From positions 1 through 6,932 of the forward strand of contig SYEI01000103.1 in NCBI GenBank assembly GCA_005800865.1: a DNA stretch of 6,932 nucleotides, in the 5' to 3' direction. This document shows, piece by piece, positions 1-6,005 of this stretch (positions are counted from its first letter, which is position 1; every line of letters starts with the position of its first letter). Made by a program: the position numbers and the translations under genes. The notes under the pieces were generated by a model, which was not told where the DNA came from, made no database searches, and was given only the letters and a program-made list of their open reading frames with translations. The stretch comes from Bacteroidota bacterium (GTDB lineage Bacteria; Bacteroidota; Bacteroidia; B-17B0; Aurantibacillaceae).

Positions 1-14
1 ATTCTCGTAAATAA

Positions 15-40
15 AAAACCCTCAGCTAGCTGAGGGTTTT
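15..40 (-). terminator. Rho-independent terminator after the BFN-family gene
   Basis: This is a perfect 26-base palindrome. A GC-rich 7-bp stem, CCCTCAG (19-25) with CTGAGGG (30-36), closes a CTAG loop and is extended by four A/T pairs on each side. Read on the minus strand, the stem is followed by a run of six T residues (complement of A13-A18). It lies 4 bases past the stop codon of the BFN-family gene, so it most likely ends the etfB-etfA-BFN transcript. The plus strand also has a short T-run (37-40), so it could stop a convergent gene to the left of the window, but that side is not visible. Confidence 0.88.
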
Positions 41-44
41 GATA

Positions 45-659
45 TTAAGATTCTTTTCTGTTATTTATTTCGTCTCTTATTTTAGAGGCTAATTCGTATT
101 GTTCTTCATCCAAAGCCGTTTCTAATAAATTTTTTAATTCTTCAGTCGATTTAGATTTATACTCGCCTTCTGGATTAGCTGGCGATGAACTTTCTTCAAC
201 CGGCGCAGATGACATAGCACTTTCATTTGATGGCAAAGTTTCATCATCCAATACAATACCTGCCGTTTTTAAAATAAATTCGTAAGTATAAATTGGGCAG
301 TTAAATCGAACAGCTAATGCAATCGCATCACTTGTACGCGCATCAATTTCAACTTCGCGAGTTCCATCAGTACAAACTAATTTCGCGTAAAAAATACCTT
401 CTACTAAATTGTATATTAAAATTTCAGTCACTTCAATAGAGAAGGTTTCTGAAAAGGCTTTAAATAAATCGTGCGTTAATGGGCGAGTAGGAGTCATTTT
501 TTCTAACTCAATAGCAATTGCCTGAGCTTCGAATCCTCCAATAATAATTGGTAAACGACGGCTACCAGTACTTTCACCTAAAACAAGGGCGTAAGCGCCA
601 CTTTGTGTTTGGCTGTACGATAAACCAACAATTTCTAATCTAACTTTCTTCATACCCAT
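45..659 (-). CDS. Bifunctional nuclease family protein (BFN/DUF151) with C-terminal UVR motif
   Basis: This 204-residue protein has two parts. Residues 3 to about 135 form a BFN (DUF151) domain. Its family-like motifs are LPIIIGGFEAQAIA (36-49), the following TPTRPLTHDLF (56-66), and the acidic block IDARTSDAIALAVR (105-118) ahead of CPIY. After a Ser/Glu/Pro-rich linker (about 140-168), residues 170-204 (STEELKNLLETALDEEQYEL, then ASKIRDEINN) resemble the UVR helical hairpin of UvrB/UvrC and Clp-related proteins, a protein-interaction motif. Plant BFN proteins have reported nuclease activity, but the bacterial role is poorly defined, so nuclease function is only inferred from the family. It probably acts in the cytosol because no signal peptide is visible. 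Two starts are possible: Met1 at 659 or Met3 at 653 (MKKVRLEI), which looks equally natural. It lies 36 bases after etfA with no terminator between, so it probably ends the etf operon. Confidence 0.9.
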   Translation of the reverse strand: MGMKKVRLEIVGLSYSQTQSGAYALVLGESTGSRRLPIIIGGFEAQAIAIELEKMTPTRPLTHDLFKAFSETFSIEVTEILIYNLVEGIFYAKLVCTDGTREVEIDARTSDAIALAVRFNCPIYTYEFILKTAGIVLDDETLPSNESAMSSAPVEESSSPANPEGEYKSKSTEELKNLLETALDEEQYELASKIRDEINNRKES

Positions 660-695
660 TTTAACGAGAATCTAATATACAAAAAATGGTTGAAT

Positions 696-1670
696 TTAGT
701 TTTGATTTGCTTTGAATTTTTTAACTGCTTCTATCAATTTAGGAACAATTGTAAAGGCATCTCCAACCACTCCGTAATCAGCAGATTTAAAGAAAGGAGC
801 TTCTTTATCGCTATTAATAACCACAATTGTTTTACTTCCGTTAACACCAGCTAAATGCTGAATTGCTCCAGAAATACCAATGGCAAAATATAAATTAGGA
901 CGAATAGCAACACCTGTTTGTCCAACATGCTCATGATGTGGTCTCCAGTGCATATCTGCAACCGGACGAGAACAAGCTGTTGTTGCTTTTAATTCTTTTG
1001 CTAATTCTTCAATCATTCCCCAGTTTTCAGGGCCTTTCATTCCACGACCAGCAGATACTACTAACTCAGCTTCTGGCAATGGAGCCATTCCGCCAACATC
1101 CGTTGATTTTTTTTCTTTTACTACAATTTTAGAAGCGGCTAATTCAACTGTAAAGTCAACTACGGTTGCAGCGTTATCTCCTAATTTTACAGGGAAAGAG
1201 TTTGGTAATAAAGAAATGATTTTGATATCGCTGTTAATTGAATACACAGCGGTTGCTTTTCCTGAGAAAACGTTTTTCTTTACTTCTAAGCTTGCTCCAT
1301 TTACAGTTGGGTAATCAACAGCGCCAGCTACTAAACCAGCTTTTAAACGAGCTGATAAACGAGGAGCCGCAGCTTTACCTGTAATGTCAAAAGAGAAGAT
1401 AATGATTTTTGAGCCTTCTGCTTTAGCAGCTTGTTCAACCGCCGAAGAGATTAACATACTGTCTAAAGATGCTAAAGCATCATTTTTAACAGATAATATT
1501 TTTTTAGCACCTGCTTTCCCAATATCTTCTAATTGAGCAGCATCTGCATTAATAGCTACAGCAGTTACGCTAGAACCTGTTAATTCAGCGATTTTAGCAG
1601 CGTAGTTTACTGCCTCTAAAGATGCTTTTTTTACTTTTCCTTTATTTATTTCTGTATATACTAAGATCAT
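696..1670 (-). CDS. etfA: Electron transfer flavoprotein subunit alpha
   Basis: This 324-residue protein is full length for EtfA (FixB family). It is the FAD-carrying half of the soluble EtfAB heterodimer, which accepts electrons from acyl-CoA and other flavin dehydrogenases and passes them to ETF:quinone oxidoreductase. The N-terminal domain (1 to about 190) begins MILVYTEINKGKVKKASLEA, as usual for the family. The C-terminal FAD domain is well conserved: SAGRGMKG (206-213), SRPVAD (234-239), VGQTG (249-253), and the ETF-alpha signature LYFAIGISGAIQHLAG (260-275) followed by TIVVINSD (281-288). From memory, the signature usually ends A-(I/V)-N, and here it reads V-I-N, a mild change. The ATG at 1670 fits the known N-terminus, and an A-rich leader without a Shine-Dalgarno sequence precedes it. 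It lies 83 bases after etfB, and the order etfB-etfA supports one transcript. Confidence 0.97.
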   Translation of the reverse strand: MILVYTEINKGKVKKASLEAVNYAAKIAELTGSSVTAVAINADAAQLEDIGKAGAKKILSVKNDALASLDSMLISSAVEQAAKAEGSKIIIFSFDITGKAAAPRLSARLKAGLVAGAVDYPTVNGASLEVKKNVFSGKATAVYSINSDIKIISLLPNSFPVKLGDNAATVVDFTVELAASKIVVKEKKSTDVGGMAPLPEAELVVSAGRGMKGPENWGMIEELAKELKATTACSRPVADMHWRPHHEHVGQTGVAIRPNLYFAIGISGAIQHLAGVNGSKTIVVINSDKEAPFFKSADYGVVGDAFTIVPKLIEAVKKFKANQN

Positions 1671-1678
1671 TTTATTAA

Positions 1679-1713
1679 GTTTTTAGTTGTTGGTTTTTAG
1701 TTTTTAGTTGAGG
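1679..1713. repeat. Short heptamer-periodic repeat in the etfB-etfA gap
   Basis: On the plus strand this stretch divides into five successive 7-base units: GTTTTTA (1679-1685), GTTGTTG (1686-1692), GTTTTTA (1693-1699), GTTTTTA (1700-1706) and GTTGAGG (1707-1713). Three units are identical, and every unit begins with GTT. In the transcript it lies immediately upstream of the etfA start codon and reads as an A-rich CTAAAAAC-type leader. The periodicity is seen directly. Whether it is a spreading repeat, a translation enhancer or simple slippage cannot be told from one copy. Confidence 0.6.
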
Positions 1714-1732
1714 ATTGTTTTCAAACAACTAA
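1704..1732. repeat. Inverted repeat in the etfB-etfA gap
   Basis: TTAGTTG (1704-1710) is matched by CAACTAA (1726-1732), giving a 7-bp stem with a 15-base loop. An alternative, mutually exclusive stem is TTGTTT (1715-1720) with AAACAA (1723-1728), but its 2-base loop would need opening. Both are A/T-rich, and neither has a T-run after it on the minus strand, so this is not a standard terminator. It could be a weak mRNA structure that modulates etfA translation, or chance in low-complexity DNA. Confidence 0.35.
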
Positions 1733-1753
1733 TAACTCATATCGAATAACTTT

Positions 1754-2497
1754 TTAAATAACTTTTGCTTCAATGTGTAACAAGTTCACTAACTCATCCA
1801 TGTTATTTTCATCAATCATTTTCACAGTTGTTCTTCCTGCCGATAATGTGTATGATTTAACATTGGTTAATTTTTCAGCACCACTTGCCGCTACCACGGT
1901 TAATGGTTTTGTACGAGCGCTCATAATTCCTTTCATGTTAGGAATGCGTTGTTCTGCCATTCCTTTAGCACAAGAAACTACTAATGGTAATTCACATTCT
2001 ACTACTTGAGTTCCGCCATCTACATCATGTTCAACCGTAGCTTTGTTTCCTTCCAAATCAAATTTAGTAGCTAACGAAACTAAAGGTAAATCCATAAAAC
2101 CAGCAATCATAGCACCAACTGATGAACCATTAAAGCTAATCGTTTCTTTACCTGTCATGATTAAATCATAACCATTAGCTTTTGCATAGTTTGCAATTTG
2201 CTCTGCTACAAAATAAGCATCAGGACCTTCCGCATCAATACGAACACCATCATCAGCACCTAAAGCAAATCCCTTACGAATGGTTGCATCGCTATCTGCT
2301 AAACCAACATGAATCAAGGTTACTTTTTCAGCCTTACCAGCCTCTTTTAATTCTAACGCACGAACAAGTGCATACCACTCGTCGTATGGGTTAATAATAA
2401 ATTGTACACCAGCAGCGTTAAATTCTGTATCGCCGTTAGTAAAAGCTATTTTAGTAGTTGTATCAGGTACGTTACTAATTGGAACTAATATCTTCAT
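1754..2497 (-). CDS. etfB: Electron transfer flavoprotein subunit beta
   Basis: This 247-residue protein is the EtfB (FixA family) partner of EtfA. In the cytosol it helps form the FAD site and usually holds a structural AMP. The N-terminus MKILVPISNVPDTTTKIAF is typical of the Bacteroidota form, followed by VQFIINPYDEWYALVRALEL (31-50) and ALGADDGVRI (78-87). The nucleotide-loop region is GKETISFNGSSVGAMIAG (116-133). The beta signature region includes DVDGGTQ (158-164), CAKGM (176-180), RIPNMKGIMSARTKPL (184-199), and a C-terminal tail ending HIEAKVI. The reading frame stays open 35 codons further, to a Met at 2602. That extension is Ile/Lys/Asn-rich, has no family match I recognise, and contains the promoter at 2525-2554, so the ATG at 2497 is chosen. 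An A-rich leader without a Shine-Dalgarno sequence precedes it. This is the first gene of the probable etfB-etfA-BFN operon. Confidence 0.96.
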   Translation of the reverse strand: MKILVPISNVPDTTTKIAFTNGDTEFNAAGVQFIINPYDEWYALVRALELKEAGKAEKVTLIHVGLADSDATIRKGFALGADDGVRIDAEGPDAYFVAEQIANYAKANGYDLIMTGKETISFNGSSVGAMIAGFMDLPLVSLATKFDLEGNKATVEHDVDGGTQVVECELPLVVSCAKGMAEQRIPNMKGIMSARTKPLTVVAASGAEKLTNVKSYTLSAGRTTVKMIDENNMDELVNLLHIEAKVI

Positions 2498-2524
2498 TGT
2501 GTTTTGATTTTTTAAAAAGGTGAG

Positions 2525-2554
2525 CAAATTTATAAAAATATGGCTGTAAATCAA
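2525..2554 (-). promoter_or_regulatory. Bacteroidota-type promoter for the etfB operon
   Basis: On the minus strand TAAATTTG (2532 down to 2525) matches the TAnnTTTG -7 element known from Bacteroidota primary sigma-factor promoters. A TTG (2554 to 2552) lies upstream with a 19-base spacer, inside the usual range for the -33 element. The predicted transcript would start near 2520, giving a leader of about 20 bases before the etfB ATG at 2497. This placement also argues against the longer upstream start for etfB. Confidence 0.65.
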
Positions 2555-2715
2555 GTGATAAACAACCGTTTTTTTACTTTGTTTTGACGAAAATATAACC
2601 ACTTGTAAGCGAGGGTTTTAAGTTTGGAAAAAGATAAAAAAAAGAGTCTGTTTTTAGGGTTTCGACCTCGTTTCTATAATTTCTACAATCGCTTTTAATT
2701 CCATTGCTTTTTGTT

Positions 2716-2723
2716 TACATTTG
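2716..2723 (+). promoter_or_regulatory. Candidate -7 promoter element for pdhB
   Basis: TACATTTG matches TAnnTTTG, and it ends 17 bases before the pdhB ATG at 2741, predicting a very short leader of about 12 bases. I find no clear TTG -33 element 17-21 bases upstream; the region reads TTTTAATT. This makes it a weaker call than the etfB promoter. A second TAnnTTTG match on the same strand, TAAGTTTG at 2619-2626, also lacks a well-spaced -33 element. The rest of the 243-base divergent region (2498-2740) is A/T-rich and shows no convincing operator or riboswitch. Confidence 0.42.
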
Positions 2724-2740
2724 AAACTTTATATCTTATT

Positions 2741-3724
2741 ATGAGGACAATAGAATTTAGAGAAGCCCTACGCGAAGCAATGAACGAAGAAATGCGTCGC
2801 GATGAAACCATTTTTTTAATGGGAGAAGAAGTGGCTGAATATAATGGAGCTTACAAAGTTAGTAAAGGTATGTTGGCCGAATTTGGCCCTAAACGTATTA
2901 TTGATACGCCTATTGCAGAGCTTGGTTTTGCTGGTATTGGAGTAGGAGCAGCAGTAAACGGGTTACGCCCAATTATTGAATTCATGACTTTCAACTTTTC
3001 TTTAGTTGCCATTGATCAAGTAATTAATGCAGCGGCTAAATTTTTAAGTATGAGTGGCGGTCAGTATAATTGCCCAATCGTATTTAGAGGTCCAACGGCT
3101 AGTGCGGGAATGTTAAGTTCTCAGCACTCTCAAGCTTTTGAAAATTGGTACGCCAACTGTCCAGGTTTAAAGGTAATTGTCCCATCTAATGGATATGATG
3201 CTAAAGGATTAATGAAATCTGCGATTCGTGATAATGACCCTGTTATTTTTATGGAAAGTGAGCAGATGTATGGAGATAAATGTGAAATTCCTGATGGAGA
3301 ATATTTAATTCCGATTGGAGTAGCTGATATTAAAAGACAAGGAACGGATGTAACGATTGTATCTTTCGGAAAAATTATGAAAGTGGCTTTAGCAGCTGCG
3401 GCAGAATTAGAGAAAGAAGGCATTAGCGCAGAGGTGATTGATTTAAGAACGGTTCGTCCGATTGATTACGATACTGTTATTAGTTCTGTAAAGAAAACAA
3501 ATCGTTTAGTGGTAGTTGAAGAAGCTTGGCCATTGGCAAGTATTTCTTCTGAAATTGCATTCAGAGTTCAGAAAGATGCTTTTGATTATTTAGATGCACC
3601 TATCCGTCGTATAACAACTGCCGATGTTCCATTACCTTATGCTCCAACTTTAATTGAAGCTTCGTTGCCTAACGTTGCAAAAACGGTTAAAGCGGTGAAG
3701 GATGTGATGTACGCTACGAAATAA
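2741..3724 (+). CDS. pdhB: Pyruvate dehydrogenase E1 component, beta subunit
   Basis: This 327-residue protein is full length for the beta subunit of the alpha2-beta2 pyruvate dehydrogenase E1. With the alpha subunit it binds thiamine diphosphate, decarboxylates pyruvate and acetylates the E2 lipoyl group. It closely resembles the mitochondrial PDHB type: DTPIAELGFAGIGVGAA (55-71, with the conserved ThDP-activating Glu60), EFMTFNFS (80-87), AIDQVINAAAK (90-100), PIVFRGP (112-118), SSQHSQ (126-131, with the conserved active-site His129), CPGLKVIVPSN (140-150), KSAIRDNDPVIFMESE (159-174), DLRTVRPID (234-242), VVVEEAWP (257-264) and TADVPLPYAP (293-302). The ATG at 2741 (MRTIEFREAL) matches the family start; the frame extends to a TTG at 2711, but that part covers the candidate promoter. 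The E1 alpha and E2 genes are absent nearby, so the complex must be assembled from separate loci. A related branched-chain E1 beta is possible but fits less well. Confidence 0.95.
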   Translation: MRTIEFREALREAMNEEMRRDETIFLMGEEVAEYNGAYKVSKGMLAEFGPKRIIDTPIAELGFAGIGVGAAVNGLRPIIEFMTFNFSLVAIDQVINAAAKFLSMSGGQYNCPIVFRGPTASAGMLSSQHSQAFENWYANCPGLKVIVPSNGYDAKGLMKSAIRDNDPVIFMESEQMYGDKCEIPDGEYLIPIGVADIKRQGTDVTIVSFGKIMKVALAAAAELEKEGISAEVIDLRTVRPIDYDTVISSVKKTNRLVVVEEAWPLASISSEIAFRVQKDAFDYLDAPIRRITTADVPLPYAPTLIEASLPNVAKTVKAVKDVMYATK

Positions 3725-3743
3725 AAAATAAATATTTAGCAAT

Positions 3744-3778
3744 AAAAAAACTCCTTCAGATTTTTGAAGGAGTTTTTT
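3744..3778. terminator. Bidirectional terminator between pdhB and the OmpA-family gene
   Basis: An 8-bp perfect stem, CTCCTTCA (3751-3758) with TGAAGGAG (3765-3772), closes a GATTTT loop. It is preceded by seven A residues (3744-3750) and followed by six T residues (3773-3778). It therefore has a U-tract when read in either direction. It lies 19 bases after the pdhB stop and 18 bases after the stop of the convergent OmpA-family gene at 3797, so one hairpin probably serves both transcripts. Confidence 0.92.
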
Positions 3779-3796
3779 GTTTGGTGTGATTACTGT

Positions 3797-6001
3797 TTAG
3801 TTTTTTAACTTCACAATAATAAATTCTGTTCTTCTATTTACAGAGTGTTCGTATTCAGTACAAGTAGATTTTACTTTCCCTTCGCAACCACAAGTGTTTA
3901 ATAATTTACTTTCACCGTATCCTTTACCAGAAATACGAGTCTTGTCAATCCCCTGCTTTACAATATAACCAGCGGCAGCCACAGCTCTTGCTCCTGATAA
4001 TTTTAAGTTGGCGGCTGCACCACCTCTACAATCTGTGTGAGCTCCTAATTCAATAATCATATTTGGATACTCTTTCATAATAGCTACAACTTTGTTTAAT
4101 TCGATAGCAGCATCCGGTCTGATTTTAGATTTGCCTAAGTCGAAATAGATCGGTTTAATGTCAATCATTTTTGCTAAGTCCATACCAACTTCTACTTTAC
4201 CAATAGTTAAGGATAATAATTCATTCATTTGAATTTCGCCTTCTTTTTTGATATCATAAGTGAAGTTTAATGTTTTGGTGACATAACCTTCTTTTTCAAT
4301 GGTTACTAAATACAATAATTTATCTCCAATTTTTTTACCTTTAATTGGTTTCCTGTATTCTCCATTTTTTTCCGTTTTTAATAATTCAAAATCATTTGTT
4401 ATAGCTAAATCTTTGATTTTTATTTTCACGCCTTCAATTCCTGCACCTGTTTTAGCATCGTAAATACCTGCTAACAATGTTAAGTTAGGGTCAATTTCTA
4501 ATTCAATAGTTTTAGTAAACTCTTCTTCTTCGGTTGATGATTTAGTAGAAATAGAATCTTGCATTTCAAAATACTTTTCTTTTTTAACGAGTAAAGCATA
4601 ATTAATATCTTCTTCTAACACCGTTTGAAATTCACCTTTTTCGTTTGTCATAAACGAATCGGTATTTAATTTTATAGTAGTTAATGGTAATAACTCTTGT
4701 GTGTTTTTATCTTTAATAATAAAATTCACTGTTTTACCTCTCGATACTTTTCTTAATACATCAACATTATATATGTCGTCGTTCATTCCACCATTTTTTC
4801 TGTTAGAACTCAAAAAGCCTTTTTTGCCATCTGCGTTTAAGTTATAGGCAAAGTCGTCGTGTTCACTATTTACAGGTTTACCCATGTTGTAAACTTTACC
4901 TGCTTTATCATCTCTTATTTTAGTTTCATAAATATCTAAGCCACCTAATCCTTCGTGGCCATTAGAAGCAAAGTATAAAATGTTGTCTTCTGTAATAGAA
5001 GGAAATAATTCATTTCCTTTTGTGTTTACTTTTTCTCCTAAGTTTATTGGAGAACCCCAAGCGCCACCTGCATCTTTTTTACAATAGTATAAATCCATGC
5101 CGCCTTGTCCGCCACCCATATCAGAAGCAAAGTACAAAGTTTTTCCATCAGCACTGACAGCAGGATGAGCACAGTTATATTCATTACTATTAAATTTCAA
5201 TACCATCAACGATTGAAGGTTATCATTTAAAATAGTAGCCTGCATGATTTTAAGTTTTTGGCTTCCATCTAAACTTTGATCTTTTTTGTTGGTTGAATTT
5301 CTGGTGAAGAAAATGTTTGTACCATCTTTGCTTGCACAAAATGGACCATCATTAAATTTTGGTGCATATTCCGCAATAAACATAGCAGGTGTTTCATATT
5401 CTCCAAATTCATTTTTCTCAGTCATAAACATGTGGCAGTAACTATTTCCTGTCCAACCATGTCTTCTTGTAATCCAAGTTGATTTTGTTCTGTTAGACGT
5501 AAAAATAATTTTATCATTCATAAATGTGAATGCCGAAAAATCATCAAACTTTGAGTTATGCATAAATTCTTTTAAAGCATAAGCATCTGCATTTTTAGAA
5601 AACTTTTGAAGATTCGTAATTGCTTTTGTAAAAGCTTCACCTCTTTTATCTCCTTTGTATTCTTCCATGTATTTTTTCGCGTCATCATATTTACCAGCTT
5701 CCATTAAAGCTTGCCCGTAATACAATTTATGAATGTCTTCTGCTTTACCAGTTTTTACTAATTTGCCGTAACAAATTAATTGTCCTCGGTTATTATTAGT
5801 TAAACGATAGCAGTCTCCTAAATTGGTTAGTACATCTGCATTTGCACTATCTTTTCTTAAAGCACTTTCATACTTAGGAATAGCTTGTACATACAATTTA
5901 GAAGAATAGAGTTTATTGGCTGATTTAATCGTAGGATTTTGTGCTACGCTTTCAAAAGCTAATAAACTGATAATAGAAAATATAATAATTGACTTGTTCA
6001 T
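3797..6001 (-). CDS. TPR / PD40 beta-propeller / OmpA-domain periplasmic protein (PorE-like architecture)
   Basis: This 734-residue secreted protein has a signal peptide at 1-21 (MNKSIIIFSIISLLAFESVA, then Q22 region) without a lipobox cysteine. Residues 24-130 are TPR-like helices (for example SKLYVQAIPKYESALRKDS and GQALMEAGKYDDAKKYMEEY). Residues about 150-415 carry PD40/WD40-like propeller repeats, each with a D-G-K-x-hydrophobic-Y/F-F-x-S core: 155-171, 219-235, 279-306, 332-358 and 384-411. Two beta domains of the carboxypeptidase-regulatory type follow (about 424-500 and 505-595). The OmpA peptidoglycan-binding domain spans about 612-734: IYFDLGKSKIRPDA, then AHTD with Asp657, LSGARA with Arg672, and NRRTEF (722-727). 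Asp657 and Arg672 are the expected diaminopimelate contacts. This domain order is that of Porphyromonas PorE and of OmpA-like proteins encoded beside PorP/SprF. It starts 4 bases after the PorP-family stop, so the two are probably translationally coupled. Its likely role is to tether an outer-membrane assembly to the cell wall; the exact partner is unknown. Confidence 0.88.
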   Translation of the reverse strand: MNKSIIIFSIISLLAFESVAQNPTIKSANKLYSSKLYVQAIPKYESALRKDSANADVLTNLGDCYRLTNNNRGQLICYGKLVKTGKAEDIHKLYYGQALMEAGKYDDAKKYMEEYKGDKRGEAFTKAITNLQKFSKNADAYALKEFMHNSKFDDFSAFTFMNDKIIFTSNRTKSTWITRRHGWTGNSYCHMFMTEKNEFGEYETPAMFIAEYAPKFNDGPFCASKDGTNIFFTRNSTNKKDQSLDGSQKLKIMQATILNDNLQSLMVLKFNSNEYNCAHPAVSADGKTLYFASDMGGGQGGMDLYYCKKDAGGAWGSPINLGEKVNTKGNELFPSITEDNILYFASNGHEGLGGLDIYETKIRDDKAGKVYNMGKPVNSEHDDFAYNLNADGKKGFLSSNRKNGGMNDDIYNVDVLRKVSRGKTVNFIIKDKNTQELLPLTTIKLNTDSFMTNEKGEFQTVLEEDINYALLVKKEKYFEMQDSISTKSSTEEEEFTKTIELEIDPNLTLLAGIYDAKTGAGIEGVKIKIKDLAITNDFELLKTEKNGEYRKPIKGKKIGDKLLYLVTIEKEGYVTKTLNFTYDIKKEGEIQMNELLSLTIGKVEVGMDLAKMIDIKPIYFDLGKSKIRPDAAIELNKVVAIMKEYPNMIIELGAHTDCRGGAAANLKLSGARAVAAAGYIVKQGIDKTRISGKGYGESKLLNTCGCEGKVKSTCTEYEHSVNRRTEFIIVKLKN

Positions 6002-6005
6002 AATA

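Noticed and set aside
938..1132. Plus-strand open frame of 64 codons antisense to etfA
   Set aside because: It lies wholly inside a well-conserved gene, is Leu/Gln-rich low-complexity sequence, and has no recognisable domain or leader.
1715..1728. TTGTTT/AAACAA as an intrinsic terminator between etfB and etfA
   Set aside because: The stem is A/T-rich with a 2-base loop and no T-run follows on the minus strand, and etfA needs to be read through from etfB.
1773..2394. Two plus-strand open frames (1773-2009 and 2182-2394) antisense to etfB
   Set aside because: They are frame shadows of the etfB coding sequence with composition typical of antisense translation (His/Gln/Leu-rich) and no family match.
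2619..2626. TAAGTTTG as a main promoter for pdhB
   Set aside because: It matches TAnnTTTG, but the nearest upstream TTG elements (2603-2605 and 2584-2586) are spaced 13 and 32 bases away, outside the usual range, and the leader would be over 100 bases.
2610..2670. Inverted repeat CGAGG (2610-2614) / CCTCG (2666-2670) as an operator
   Set aside because: Only 5 bp with about 51 bases between the arms, which is expected by chance.
2711..2740. Longer pdhB starting at TTG 2711
   Set aside because: The added ten residues are not part of the family N-terminus, and the stretch contains the candidate TACATTTG promoter element.
3130..3423. Minus-strand open frame of 97 codons antisense to pdhB
   Set aside because: It lies inside the highly conserved E1 beta coding region and its product resembles no known protein.
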